Below, piece after piece: positions 16,732-25,966 of a stretch of 64,000 nucleotides of DNA. Location: contig JAIQFT010000007.1 in the NCBI GenBank assembly GCA_020073185.1, positions 1 through 64,000 of the forward strand, in the 5' to 3' direction. Each line of letters starts with the position of its first letter. Positions within the stretch are counted from its first letter, which is position 1. This stretch comes from Terriglobia bacterium (GTDB lineage: Bacteria > Acidobacteriota > Terriglobia > Terriglobales > Acidobacteriaceae). Below the pieces are notes generated by a model. It worked only from the letters and a program-made list of their open reading frames with translations, was not told the DNA's origin and searched no databases. Position numbers and translations under genes: made by a program.

Positions 16732-18150
16732 ATGTCCAAGCACATTCATCTGATCGGCATTTGCGGCACCGCCATGGCCTCGCTTGCGGGCATGCTCAAG
16801 CAGCGCGGCTTCGACGTGCGCGGCTCCGACACCGCTGTCTATCCGCCGATGTCGGACTTTCTGGCGTCGCTCGCAATACCGGTGGCGCAGCCCTACGCCG
16901 CGCGGAACCTCGACCCGCGGCCCGACCTGGCGGTGATCGGCAACGCCATCTCGCGGGGAAACCCTGAGCTGGAGCTGGTTTTGGACGAGCGCATCCCGTT
17001 CCAGTCAATGGCGCAGGCGCTCTACGACCAATTCTTGCGCGGGCATGAGGTCATCGCGGTTGCGGGCACGCATGGCAAGACCACCACCACCTCGATATTG
17101 GCCTGGATCTTCGAAGTCGCCGGGCGCAAGCCGTCGTTCCTGGTCGGCGGCATCGCGGAAAACTTTGGCGCCAGCTTCAAGCTCGACGCCGGCCGCGAGT
17201 TCATCATCGAGGGAGACGAGTACGATACCGCCTTCTTCGACAAAGGCCCGAAATTCTTGCACTACTTTCCGGACACGGTGGTGCTGACCTCGGTCGAATT
17301 TGATCACGCCGACATCTACAAGGACCTTGACTCGGTGAAGACTGCGTTCAAACGCCTGGTGAACCTGGTGCCGCGCCGCGGGCGGGTGATCGCCTGGGAC
17401 GGCGCGCCCAGCGTGGATGAATGTGTGGCGCGCGCCTTCTGCCCGGTTGAGCGCTATGGTTTCGCCGAGGAATCGCACTGGCGCATCAGCAACGTTCGCT
17501 ACGACAGTGATCGCACCTGCTGGTCGGTGCTGCGCGCAGGGCGGCAGTGGGAGGAGCTGGAGTTCGCGCTGGCCGGTGAGTACAACGTGATCAACGCCAC
17601 CGCTGCGGCCGCCACCGCCGCTGCTTCCGGCATTGACGCCGCCGCGATTGCGGATGCTTTGCGCTCCTTCAAGAGCGTGAAGCGCCGTCTGGAGGTGAAG
17701 GCGGAGATCGGCGGCATCACCATCATTGACGATTTTGCCCATCATCCCACCGCGATCGCCGAAACCCTGAAGGCCCTACGCACACGCTATGCCGGGCGGC
17801 GACTGTGGGTAGTGCTGGAACCGCGCTCCAACACGCTGCGTCGCAACATTTTCCACGAAGCGCTGGCGCGGAGCCTGGCGCTGGCGGACGAGGTGGTAGT
17901 GGCCGGGATCTTTAAATCCGAAACGATCCCGGCAGCCGAGCGGCTGGATGTGAATGAAGTTGTGCTGGAGGTCCGGCGGCAAGGTGCGTCGGCGCGGCGG
18001 TTACCCGATGCCGATGCTATCGTCGCCGCGATCGTGCCCGAACTGCGCTCCGGCGACGTGGTCGCCATTCTTTCCAATGGCGGCTTCGGCGGCATTTATG
18101 AGAAGCTTCCGCGTTTGCTGAGGGGCCGCGAGGTGTCGGCGAAAGCGTGA
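16732..18150 (+). CDS. mpl: UDP-N-acetylmuramate:L-Ala-gamma-D-Glu-mDAP ligase
   Basis: Mpl reattaches recycled murein tripeptide to UDP-MurNAc in the cytoplasm. The 472-residue product has the three Mur-ligase domains: an N-terminal 'IHLIGICGTAMASLAGMLKQRG', the ATP-binding P-loop 'VAGTHGKTTTTSI' (about residue 108), 'VGGIAENFGASF', 'VLTSVEFDHADIY', and C-terminal 'IIDDFAHHPTAIAETLKALR' with 'LEPRSNTLRRNIFHEAL'. TAMASLAG and the PRSNTLRRN segment distinguish it from MurC. It follows ldcA and overlaps the start of the M61 peptidase gene. Confidence 0.92.
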   Translation: MSKHIHLIGICGTAMASLAGMLKQRGFDVRGSDTAVYPPMSDFLASLAIPVAQPYAARNLDPRPDLAVIGNAISRGNPELELVLDERIPFQSMAQALYDQFLRGHEVIAVAGTHGKTTTTSILAWIFEVAGRKPSFLVGGIAENFGASFKLDAGREFIIEGDEYDTAFFDKGPKFLHYFPDTVVLTSVEFDHADIYKDLDSVKTAFKRLVNLVPRRGRVIAWDGAPSVDECVARAFCPVERYGFAEESHWRISNVRYDSDRTCWSVLRAGRQWEELEFALAGEYNVINATAAAATAAASGIDAAAIADALRSFKSVKRRLEVKAEIGGITIIDDFAHHPTAIAETLKALRTRYAGRRLWVVLEPRSNTLRRNIFHEALARSLALADEVVVAGIFKSETIPAAERLDVNEVVLEVRRQGASARRLPDADAIVAAIVPELRSGDVVAILSNGGFGGIYEKLPRLLRGREVSAKA

Positions 18151-20045
18151 AACAGTCCGGCACAAAGAAACCCACATCTGCCAAACCCGGGCAGACGTGG
18201 GGCACCATCGTCCTGACACTCTTCGTCGTATTTGCTTCGCAGGCGCTGGCGCAGACGGCGGCAGCGCCATTCGTCCGGGTTCCGAAACCCGACGATAACG
18301 CCGTCGGGTACAGAATCTCACTTGCTAAGCGCAGTGACCACATCGTTCACGTCGAGGCGCGCTTTCCTGCTACGTCGCCCCGTGATGTGCAACTTCCGGT
18401 GTGGAATGCGTTGTACCAGGTGCGTGACTTCTCCCAGTACGTGCGCGCGGTGTCAGCCCACGACAAAGATGGAAACGCGCTGATGGTGCGCGCGGTGGAC
18501 AAAACGACGTGGCACGTGGACGGCCGCGCAGCTCCGTTTACTTTTGAATACGACATCCTTGCCGACTCACCAGGCCCTTTCGGAGCGCAGCTCAACGACG
18601 AGCACGCCTTTTTCAACCTGGCGCAGGTCTGTGTATACGCAGTAGGAGCAAAAGACACAGCGATGTTCATTAGGTTCGTCGGCTATCCAGCGAATTGGCG
18701 GGTGGCGGCCTCGTTGGAAGGGTTCGGCTTCTTATGTGCAACCGAGTCTGAGTGTGTCGATGGCTTTGCCGCTGCCAACTACGACCAGATGGTGGATTCT
18801 CCGGTCGAATTAGGTGTTTTCAAGGAACAAGCTTTTCAGGACGGCAGAAGAACGTCGTATCGCATTGTCGTTGACGGCGATCCTCATGACTACGACTTAG
18901 CCACCGTCGCCAACATGTCGCACAAAATCGCCGTCACCGAAACGGAGTGGATGCAGGACAAGCCTGATTTCGTTCCGGTTGGATACACCTTCATTTTTCA
19001 CTTCCCGCGCCATCCCGCTGGCGGCGGCATGGAGCACGCCTACTCCACCGCGATTGACGCCCCCGCCGAGCGCGTCAAGGCCAACCCGCTCTCGCTTGCC
19101 GACGTCACGGCGCACGAATTTTTTCACCTGTGGAACGTGAAGCGCATCCGGCCGCAATCGCTCGAGCCGGTGGACTACACCAAGGAGCAGTACACGCGCG
19201 CGTTGTGGTTCAGCGAAGGCGTTACTTCCACCGTCGCCGACTTCGTGCGCGTGCGCGCAGGGTATCTGGACGAGAAGGGTTTTTTGGCCGAACTAGCCGC
19301 CGACATTCGCCAGCTCGAATCGCGTCCGGCACGACTGACGCAATCGGTAGAGGAAGCAAGCCTCGACGCCTGGCTGGAGAAATATCCGGCGTATGAACAG
19401 CCCGAGCGCTCGATTTCTTATTACAACAAGGGCGAGATTGTCGGCCTGCTGCTCGACTTGCAGATGCGCGAGGTGAGCGCGGGCAAGAAATCTCTGCGCG
19501 ACCTTTTTCACTGGATGAACGATCATTACGCCAAGCAGGGCAAGTTTTTTCCTGACAGCGCCGGGGTACGCGAAGCTGCGGAAACGGTTACTGGCGCCGA
19601 TTTCGGCGATTTCTTCGCGCGCTATGTCGCCGGCGTGGAGCCGATTCCATACGACAAGTTTTTCGCCAGCGTAGGCCTTCAATTGCAGCGCCAGATGATC
19701 AGTGCCGCCGACGCCGGCTTTCGCAGCGCGCGCCATCTTGGTCGGCCTGCGACCGTGATTTCCGTCGCTCCGGGCAGCGAAGTGGAAAAGGCAGGTCTGC
19801 GCACCGGCGACACCATCCAGGAAGTCAATGGCCGCGCGAGTGAGTTCTTACCGGAGACGGAAATTTCCTCTATGCGTGTCGGCGACCGGGTGGAGCTGCG
19901 CGTCGTCGGCGCCGGCGGGCCGCGGTGGGTCAAATTCAAAGTCGGCGCCCGCCCGGTGGAGAACTACCTCCTGGTCGAGAGGCAAGACGCCACCCCGGCG
20001 CAACGCACGCGCCGCGCCGCCTGGATGCGCGGCGACTCGGAATGA
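18147..20045 (+). CDS. M61 family metallopeptidase with PDZ domain
   Basis: A 632-residue exported aminopeptidase-like protein of the glycyl-aminopeptidase (M61) family. It has an N-terminal signal segment (TIVLTLFVVFASQALAQ, residues about 18-35), an N-terminal beta domain, and the zinc motif HEFFH in 'VTAHEFFHLWNVKRIRP'. 'LWFSEGVTSTVADFV' supplies the third ligand. A C-terminal PDZ domain (about 545-610) contains 'VISVAPGSEVEKAGLRTGDTI'. GTG 18147 overlaps the mpl stop, so the two are coupled. Substrates are unknown; a role in periplasmic peptide turnover is inference. Confidence 0.88.
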   Translation: MKQSGTKKPTSAKPGQTWGTIVLTLFVVFASQALAQTAAAPFVRVPKPDDNAVGYRISLAKRSDHIVHVEARFPATSPRDVQLPVWNALYQVRDFSQYVRAVSAHDKDGNALMVRAVDKTTWHVDGRAAPFTFEYDILADSPGPFGAQLNDEHAFFNLAQVCVYAVGAKDTAMFIRFVGYPANWRVAASLEGFGFLCATESECVDGFAAANYDQMVDSPVELGVFKEQAFQDGRRTSYRIVVDGDPHDYDLATVANMSHKIAVTETEWMQDKPDFVPVGYTFIFHFPRHPAGGGMEHAYSTAIDAPAERVKANPLSLADVTAHEFFHLWNVKRIRPQSLEPVDYTKEQYTRALWFSEGVTSTVADFVRVRAGYLDEKGFLAELAADIRQLESRPARLTQSVEEASLDAWLEKYPAYEQPERSISYYNKGEIVGLLLDLQMREVSAGKKSLRDLFHWMNDHYAKQGKFFPDSAGVREAAETVTGADFGDFFARYVAGVEPIPYDKFFASVGLQLQRQMISAADAGFRSARHLGRPATVISVAPGSEVEKAGLRTGDTIQEVNGRASEFLPETEISSMRVGDRVELRVVGAGGPRWVKFKVGARPVENYLLVERQDATPAQRTRRAAWMRGDSE

Positions 20046-20088
20046 GCAATTTCAGTTTCGTGCTTCGGAAGACCGGACCTGATAGCCA

Positions 20089-20790
20089 ATGCGCACGCTG
20101 CTGACCCTCGCCTGGTGGACGCTGATGACGCCCGTCACCGCCGTCCTGACGCTGCCGTACGCGCTGCTCACCGGCAACAGCAATTTCCTCTACCGCACGG
20201 GGATGTGGGTGGTACGCGTCGGCGTCATGCTCGCTGGCGTCCGCGTCGAGATCATCGGACGCGACCGCCTCGACCCTGCTCAGACCTACATCTTCATGTC
20301 CAACCACGTCTCTAATCTGGACCCGCCACTGCTCATCCCGCTGGTGCCGGGCCGGACTTCAGTGCTGGTGAAGAAGGAACTGTTTCGCATTCCGATCCTC
20401 GGGTTCGCGATGCGGGTTGCCCATCTCGTCCCCGTTGACCGCCGCAATCGCGACGCCGCCATCGCCAGCATGCGCTCTGCCGCCGACGTTCTCCGCGCAG
20501 GCCTGAGCATGACCATCTTTCCCGAAGGCACCCGCTCGCTAGATGGCCGGCTGCAGCCGCTCAAGAAAGGTCCGTTCTATCTCGCGACCGAATCCGGCTG
20601 CCCCATCGTGCCGGTAACGCTGCTGGGCACCCACGAAATCCTGCCGAAAGGGAAGTGGCTGATCGCGCCGGACAAGGCGACCGTCGTGTTTCACCAGCCG
20701 ATTTCGCCCATGGATTTTCAGGATCGCGACGCGCTGATCGCGGCCGTTCGCGACTCCATCGCCAGAGCCTTGCCGGAGGAGCGAAGGTAA
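20089..20790 (+). CDS. plsC: 1-acyl-sn-glycerol-3-phosphate acyltransferase
   Basis: A 233-residue membrane-associated acyltransferase that makes phosphatidic acid from lysophosphatidate. It has the catalytic motif NHVSNLDPP (HX4D variant, about residue 74), 'VPVDRRNRDAA', the glycerophosphate-binding 'FPEGTRS' and 'GCPIVPVTLLGTHEILPKG'. An N-terminal hydrophobic segment (about 4-24) fits membrane association. It lies 43 bases after the M61 peptidase gene, so it probably ends this plus-strand run. Confidence 0.9.
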   Translation: MRTLLTLAWWTLMTPVTAVLTLPYALLTGNSNFLYRTGMWVVRVGVMLAGVRVEIIGRDRLDPAQTYIFMSNHVSNLDPPLLIPLVPGRTSVLVKKELFRIPILGFAMRVAHLVPVDRRNRDAAIASMRSAADVLRAGLSMTIFPEGTRSLDGRLQPLKKGPFYLATESGCPIVPVTLLGTHEILPKGKWLIAPDKATVVFHQPISPMDFQDRDALIAAVRDSIARALPEERR

Positions 20791-20826
20791 ATGATGGCGG
20801 AAGGGATTGTTGATCTGGTTCATCGG

Positions 20827-20880
20827 CACCACGGAGCCACGGAGGAACTTACTTCTGCGTTTCTCAGTATCTCCGTGGTG
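20827..20880. terminator. inverted repeat between convergent plsC and ribA
   Basis: A perfect 10-bp stem, CACCACGGAG (20827-20836) with CTCCGTGGTG (20871-20880), lies between convergent genes. The left arm is two copies of CCACGGAG, so it is also a member of the octamer foldback family. A terminator role is inferred from position. No strong T-run follows on the plus strand. Confidence 0.45.
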
Positions 20881-20955
20881 AAAAATCTTTCCGAAGGCCG
20901 ACAGCGGACAGCCTCAATCGTCAATCAAGAAATCGGAAATAATTTGGCGGTTGGT

Positions 20956-21588
20956 TTACTTCGAGAACAGGTGGCCCATCTTTTCTTTCTTGGTCTTGAG
21001 GTACAGCCGGGAGTGCGCCGACTTGGGCTCCGGCTCGCAGGGCACGCGCTCGGACACCTGAATTCCGGCCGCTTCCAACGCCGCGACCTTGTCCGGATTG
21101 TTCGACAGCAGCCGCACCCGCTGCAAGTCGAGCGCCTTGAGCACCTCAACTGGCAGCGCGTACCGGCGGCAATCGGCGGCAAATCCCAACTTCTCGTTCG
21201 CCTCCACCGTGTCCAGGCCGCGGTCTTGCAGTTCGTACGCCTGCAGCTTGGCCATCAGGCCGATGCCGCGGCCTTCCTGCTGCTCGTACACCAGCACGCC
21301 GCAGCCGGCACGGGCGATCATCTCCAACGCCATCTCCAGTTGCAGGCGGCAATCGCAGCGCAACGACCCGAAGACGTCGCCGGTGAGGCACTGCGAGTGG
21401 ATACGCACCAGCGGATCATGGCCGTGAATGTCGCCCATCACCAGCGCGACCGCGGTTTCCTTGCGCCGCTCGCCGCTGCCGTTGGCGCCGGCAGGGAAGT
21501 GGCCTTCAAACCCGAAGATGCGGAATTGCCCCCAGCGGGTGGGAAAATCCGCTTCGGCCACCTTGCGTACGTGTTGGGATGGAGTCAC
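20956..21588 (-). CDS. ribA: GTP cyclohydrolase II
   Basis: RibA opens GTP to the first committed intermediate of riboflavin synthesis. The 210-residue product is the stand-alone form, without a DHBP synthase domain. The zinc-binding Cys cluster is in 'SQCLTGDVFGSLRCDC', the GTP-binding region in 'YEQQEGRGIGLMAKL', and the catalytic Arg/Asp segments in 'LLSNNPDKVAAL'. It is a single gene upstream of nothing obvious. An FMN riboswitch was looked for upstream and not recognised. Confidence 0.92.
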   Translation of the reverse strand: MTPSQHVRKVAEADFPTRWGQFRIFGFEGHFPAGANGSGERRKETAVALVMGDIHGHDPLVRIHSQCLTGDVFGSLRCDCRLQLEMALEMIARAGCGVLVYEQQEGRGIGLMAKLQAYELQDRGLDTVEANEKLGFAADCRRYALPVEVLKALDLQRVRLLSNNPDKVAALEAAGIQVSERVPCEPEPKSAHSRLYLKTKKEKMGHLFSK

Positions 21589-21711
21589 GACTCTTATTAT
21601 ATTCGCTCAAACCGAGGGTTGGCGGCGTGGAACCCGGTCACAACAGGTTGTGACGCACGATCCGGCTACTGGCTCCGGTTCGCCGCCTGCTGCTAAAATA
21701 AAGGCACGCGT

Positions 21712-21787
21712 GGGCCTGTAGCTCAGCTGGGAGAGCGCATCGTTCGCAACGATGAGGTCACCGGTTCGATCCCGGTCAGGTCCACCA
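21712..21787 (+). tRNA. tRNA-Ala (anticodon CGC)
   Basis: A 76-base tRNA with encoded CCA. The acceptor is GGGCCTG paired with CAGGTCC, including the G3-U70 wobble that identifies alanine tRNAs. The D arm is GCTC...GAGC. The anticodon stem is CATCG/CGATG with loop TTCGCAA. The T stem is CCGGT/ATCGG-like with loop TTCGATC. Confidence 0.97.
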
Positions 21788-21831
21788 ATTCTTCAATTAC
21801 GTCCCGCCCGCCCCTGTCACAATCACGCACT

Positions 21832-22659
21832 TCAGCGCTCGCTCGCCGAGGCAGCGAGCCGGCGTGCCGAACCGTGCTCCAACGCGGCGACCGGCAGCGA
21901 GGCTACCAGCCGCTGCGTGTAGGGGTGTGAGGGGCGGTTGAATACGTCCGCAGGAGGGGCGCACTCGACAATCTCGCCATCATGCAGGATGGCTACCCGG
22001 TGGCAAATGGAGGCGACCGAAAGCAGGTCATGCGAGATGTAAAGGATCGCCATGTCGCGCTCGCGATTGAGGCTGGAGAATAGCGCGAGGATTTCCGCCT
22101 GGGTGATGGGATCCAAGGCGCTGGTTGGTTCGTCGGCAATCAGCAGCGGCGGCCGATGCAGGATGGCCATGGCGATGAGAACGCGTTGCGCCTGGCCGAC
22201 GCTGAGTTGCGACGGATACCGTTTCAGAAATTCGTCGTCGTTGGGCAGCGAAACGCTGCGCAGCGCCTCGCGTAAGCATTGGTGGCAGCCGGTGCCGTTA
22301 GCGTGGGCGCGCCAAGCCTCGCTCAGTTGGGTGCCGATCCGCAGGGCCGGGTTTAACGAGGACAACGGGCTTTGCAGGACCAACCCGATTTCGCGGCCGC
22401 GGATGGAGCGCATCTCGCGCTCGGTGGCGCGCATCAGGTCGCGGTCCCGCAGGCAAATGCTGCCGGTGGCCTTGCCGCCTTTCAGCGTCAGCAGACGCAG
22501 GATGGAAAGCGCGATGGTGCTCTTTCCCGACCCGCTGTGCCCGATCAGACCCAGCACCTCGCCTTCGCGCACGTCCAAAGCCACGTTGCGCAGCACGCCG
22601 GGCTTGGTGGCGTAATCCACCGAGAGGCGAAGCGACAAGAATGGATGGTTGTCAGTCAT
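21832..22659 (-). CDS. peptide ABC transporter ATP-binding protein
   Basis: A 275-residue OppD/DppD-type ATPase. The Walker A motif is GHSGSGKST (about residue 37), the signature motif 'LSVGQAQRVLIAMAIL', Walker B 'LLIADEPTSALD', the H-loop 'LYISHDLLS', and the typical C-terminal 'HPYTQRLVASLP'. It is the last gene of a four-gene cluster (permease, permease, binding protein, ATPase) with 4-base overlaps throughout. Most such systems have two ATPases, but only one is encoded here, so it either forms a homodimer or pairs with one encoded elsewhere. Confidence 0.9.
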   Translation of the reverse strand: MTDNHPFLSLRLSVDYATKPGVLRNVALDVREGEVLGLIGHSGSGKSTIALSILRLLTLKGGKATGSICLRDRDLMRATEREMRSIRGREIGLVLQSPLSSLNPALRIGTQLSEAWRAHANGTGCHQCLREALRSVSLPNDDEFLKRYPSQLSVGQAQRVLIAMAILHRPPLLIADEPTSALDPITQAEILALFSSLNRERDMAILYISHDLLSVASICHRVAILHDGEIVECAPPADVFNRPSHPYTQRLVASLPVAALEHGSARRLAASASER

Positions 22660-24287
22660 TGCCGGGCCTTAGCAATCTCCGCGTTGAGGGTCAGGCGCTC
22701 GATATTCCAGTAGGTCTGCGGCCGGAGGACAACCGGGACCTCGCCCCGTAGGCCGGTCGAAATAGCGGACAGCGCATTCTTGTTGACCAGGTAAATGAAC
22801 GGGGCCTGGTCGGCGACGATCTCCTGCACTCGATCGAAGGCCGCTTTGCGAGCCGGGAACTCAACCGCCGAGGCCTGCTGGCGCATAAGCCGGTCGATTT
22901 CGGTCTCCCAGGAAGTCTCCGGCGACTTCTGGCGGGGGTTCCACTGGTGATTGTCGCCGGAGCTGAGCCACACCGTCATCTGGGCGTTGGGATCAAGATC
23001 CACGTTGGTCAGACCCAGCAGAGCAGCTTCATAGTTGAACGACTCCGTCATGCGCTCGATCAGAGACGGGAAATCGAGCGTGACCACGTTCACTTTCATG
23101 CCAATCTTGCCAAGGTCCTGCTGGATCATGGTGGCCATGCGCTCGCGATACTTGTTGCCGGAGTTGGTGACGATCGAGAACTCGACTTCGTGGCCGTCCT
23201 TGTCGCGAAGCACGCTCTTGTCCAGGCGGAAGCCGTCTTTCTGCAAGCGCTGCAGCGCGCTGCCGGTGTTGTAGGCAATCGGCTTGAGTTTTGTGTCGAA
23301 CCAAACCTTGTTGGCCGGTGAGACCGGTCCCATCGCCGGTTTGGCATGCGAACTGAATGCCACGCGAGCGAGGTCGTCGCGGTTGATGGCTTCCGATACG
23401 GCGCGGCGAAAATTCTGCGACCGGAACCACGCGATCTTGTAGCCGGGAACAGGAGCTTTCGTCACCTGGTTGAACCACATCTGCTCGGAATCGAGCGACG
23501 GCCCGGCGTCGCGCACCAGCGCCGGCGAGGCCTCGCCGATGCGGTCGTAATACTCGGCGTCAATGGAGTTGATGAGATCAATCTCCCCGCGGCGGAACCG
23601 CAGCGCTTCAATGTCGCGGTTGGATTGAATGTCGAGCCGGATTCCATCCAGATAGGGAAGCTGGCGTCCGTTGGTGTCCTTCTTCCAATAATTGGAATTG
23701 CGCTTCAGCAGTACGTAAGAGCCCGCCTTGTAGTCGGCGACATAAAAAGGTCCGAGGACTGCCATCTCTTTCTTGGGAGACTTCGCCGACATGATCGCGA
23801 CTTGGTCAAACTGGCGATCCAGACCGGCGACCCCGGCAGGGAAGGTTATGGTCACGCGGTTCGGGGCCAGCACTTGCACGGTCACGTCGCCGGTGCCAGA
23901 GCGGAAGGCATCCCCGGTCGGAGAATGAAGCTTGGGATCCATCATCTGGCGAACGGTGGTGGCGACGTCCTCGGCGGTGAAAGGCGTGCCATCGGAAAAG
24001 AACACCTTATCGCGCAGCGTGAAGGTGATGCTGCGGCCATCCTTGCTGAGCTTCCATGAGGTTGCCAGTTCCGGCTCCGCCGCCTGCGACAGCCGGTTTA
24101 CGCGGATGAGAACGCCGCCGGTCAGGTAGCGAATGGTTTCTGAAGCATCGTCGGCCACGAGCAGCGGATTGAAGGTCTTGGGCTCGGAGCGGAGGCAGAA
24201 ACGTAATTCGCCGCCCGTCTGAGCCAGCGAACTGAGGGCGATGAGCAGAATAATGGCGAGGCGGATCAGGGGAGTACGGCGAATCAT
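22656..24287 (-). CDS. peptide ABC transporter substrate-binding protein
   Basis: A 543-residue periplasmic solute-binding protein of family 5 (SBP_bac_5). The N-terminal signal peptide (LIRLAIILLIALSSLAQTGG) is followed by 'LRFCLRSEPKTFNPLL', 'LATSWKLSKDGRSITFTLRDKVFFSDGTPFTAEDV' and 'FRRAVSEAINRDDLARVAF', all hallmark segments. Ligands are probably oligopeptides. It starts inside the last codons of the upstream permease gene (ATGA overlap) and overlaps the ATPase gene downstream. A binding protein placed third, after the permeases, is less usual than first. Confidence 0.9.
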   Translation of the reverse strand: MIRRTPLIRLAIILLIALSSLAQTGGELRFCLRSEPKTFNPLLVADDASETIRYLTGGVLIRVNRLSQAAEPELATSWKLSKDGRSITFTLRDKVFFSDGTPFTAEDVATTVRQMMDPKLHSPTGDAFRSGTGDVTVQVLAPNRVTITFPAGVAGLDRQFDQVAIMSAKSPKKEMAVLGPFYVADYKAGSYVLLKRNSNYWKKDTNGRQLPYLDGIRLDIQSNRDIEALRFRRGEIDLINSIDAEYYDRIGEASPALVRDAGPSLDSEQMWFNQVTKAPVPGYKIAWFRSQNFRRAVSEAINRDDLARVAFSSHAKPAMGPVSPANKVWFDTKLKPIAYNTGSALQRLQKDGFRLDKSVLRDKDGHEVEFSIVTNSGNKYRERMATMIQQDLGKIGMKVNVVTLDFPSLIERMTESFNYEAALLGLTNVDLDPNAQMTVWLSSGDNHQWNPRQKSPETSWETEIDRLMRQQASAVEFPARKAAFDRVQEIVADQAPFIYLVNKNALSAISTGLRGEVPVVLRPQTYWNIERLTLNAEIAKARQ

Positions 24288-25090
24288 GCGCTCACCTCGT
24301 TGTGTGAGATCAGAAACTGAAAACTGGTTACGACGACCACCAACAACCCGAGCGGAACGAGCTTCCAGAACTCACCGGAGAAGGTGGCCAGATCCTCCAG
24401 TTCGCGCAGCAGGCTTCCCCACGAGGGTAGGGGCTCGGCGACGCCGAGTCCCAGGATGCCGAGATTGGCCTCGGCAAGAATAAAGATCGGGATGGAAAGC
24501 CAAAATTGCGCCAGGAGTACGGGCTTGAGGTTGGGCAAAATGTGGATGAAGAGCAGGCGCACGCGGCCGATTCCGGAGGCGCGGGCCAGGAGCACAAATT
24601 CGGAGTCGCGCATGCCGGCTGCGCCGGCGCAGACGACACGTGCCGACGCGGCCCATCCGAGAGCGCCCAGCAAGGCAAACGTCACCATCACCGACGCGGT
24701 CGGCGACACGTTCAGCGGCAACAGTGCGCGCACGGTGATCAGCAGGAACAGCCAGGGCAGGGAGAGAAAAAGATCGGTGAAGGCCATGGATGCCTTCTGC
24801 CATGCGCCGCCCACATATCCGGCAAAGCCTCCGATCATGCCCGCCAGCAAGGTTGACAGCAGCGCCGCAGCGGGAGCGAGAAGCAGGGAGACGCGCGTGC
24901 CGTATAAGGTTCGTGCCAGGCGGTCGCGGCCGAGCGCATCCGTTCCCAGCAAGTGGGCGCGGGTGGGCGGGGAATTCGGGGCCTCGCGGAACTGCGTCGC
25001 ATAGCCTGCCGGCGCGAGAATATCGGCTCCCAGGCTCGCCAGCACGATGGCGAGCAGCAGGGCAAACGAAAGCCGGCGGAGTCTGTTCAT
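24284..25090 (-). CDS. peptide ABC transporter permease (DppC-like)
   Basis: About 268 residues with six hydrophobic segments. The N-terminal region has the DppC hallmark 'HLLGTDALGRDRLARTLYGTR'. The coupling-helix EAA loop reads 'VLLARASGIGRVRLLFIHILPN'. The end is 'ILGLGVAEPLPSWGSLLREL', typical of the family. The open frame extends 84 codons further upstream, but that part is antisense-like in composition. The ATG at 25090, overlapping the DppB-like stop, gives the normal N-terminus (MNRLRRLSFALLLAIV). Confidence 0.88.
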   Translation of the reverse strand: MNRLRRLSFALLLAIVLASLGADILAPAGYATQFREAPNSPPTRAHLLGTDALGRDRLARTLYGTRVSLLLAPAAALLSTLLAGMIGGFAGYVGGAWQKASMAFTDLFLSLPWLFLLITVRALLPLNVSPTASVMVTFALLGALGWAASARVVCAGAAGMRDSEFVLLARASGIGRVRLLFIHILPNLKPVLLAQFWLSIPIFILAEANLGILGLGVAEPLPSWGSLLRELEDLATFSGEFWKLVPLGLLVVVVTSFQFLISHNEVSA

Positions 25091-25953
25091 GCAGCCCGTG
25101 GTTTCAGCGACTCGTTTACGATGTCGGAAGTCATGTTCGCGGCCAGGGTCACAACCGTGACCAAGACCGTCAACGTCACCAGCAGCGGCAGATCGCGGCC
25201 CAGCGCTGCCTGCCAGGCGAGTTGTCCGAGGCCGGCGATACCGCATAGCGCTTCCACCGGGATGCTGGCGCCAAGCGCCAGGCTGACAGACACGCCCGCG
25301 AGCGCGATCAGTTGACCGCCGCTGACCGGCAACACGTGCCACAACAGCACGCGCAGCTCGCTGATGCCCTTGGCGCGCGCGGTGACAATGTGCGGCAGGT
25401 CGTAGCTTTTTTCCAACAGGTTGCGTGTGATGCTAAAGATTTTCGGGAACACGACCAGCGCAACGGCCAAAAACGCCGGCGCCCGTAAAATGACGAACGC
25501 CAGCGCGAGAACGGCGGAGGGGATGCACAGCAACGCCCCCGCGCAAACTACAGCAATCAGACGGAAGCCGGAAAGGCGGAGCAGCGAGACGGAGAATGCC
25601 AAGACCAGCGCCAAGGTCCAGCCCAGCAGCACTCCCCAGCCAACCAGGCGGGCGGTTACGGGCAAACGCTCGGCGACCAACCGGCGGACGGGACGGTTCA
25701 AGGTCTGCGATTGTCCGAAGTCGCCATGGAGAGCAGCGCCGAGATAATTGAAATAGAAGCGCACAATGTTACGGTTTTGCGCGCGGTTGGCCCGCCAGGC
25801 TTCCACGGTTTCATGGCTGAGGCGGCTGTCGAGCTGTTGCACGTCGGCATCGAAACCCGGCGCCAAGCGGATCAGAGTGGCGGCGAGGAACGCTCCCACC
25901 AGTACAGTCAGCAGCATGGTTGCCAGGTGGCGCCCAATTCGTGATGCGGACAA
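25087..25953 (-). CDS. peptide ABC transporter permease (DppB-like)
   Basis: A 288-residue inner-membrane permease with six hydrophobic segments. Features include 'FYFNYLGAALHGDFGQSQTLNRPV', typical of DppB/OppB periplasmic loops, and the EAA loop 'DLPHIVTARAKGISELRVLLWHVLP'. The end 'VEALCGIAGLGQLAWQAALGRDLPLL' also matches. It is the first gene of the transporter set and starts only 13 bases after the stop of the c-di-GMP enzyme gene. The importer is therefore probably co-transcribed with that regulator. Confidence 0.88.
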   Translation of the reverse strand: MSASRIGRHLATMLLTVLVGAFLAATLIRLAPGFDADVQQLDSRLSHETVEAWRANRAQNRNIVRFYFNYLGAALHGDFGQSQTLNRPVRRLVAERLPVTARLVGWGVLLGWTLALVLAFSVSLLRLSGFRLIAVVCAGALLCIPSAVLALAFVILRAPAFLAVALVVFPKIFSITRNLLEKSYDLPHIVTARAKGISELRVLLWHVLPVSGGQLIALAGVSVSLALGASIPVEALCGIAGLGQLAWQAALGRDLPLLVTLTVLVTVVTLAANMTSDIVNESLKPRAA

Positions 25954-25966
25954 GACAAGGCTCCGA

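Noticed and set aside
20956-21711. FMN riboswitch upstream of ribA
   Set aside because: The 120 bases between ribA and tRNA-Ala show none of the conserved RFN stems.
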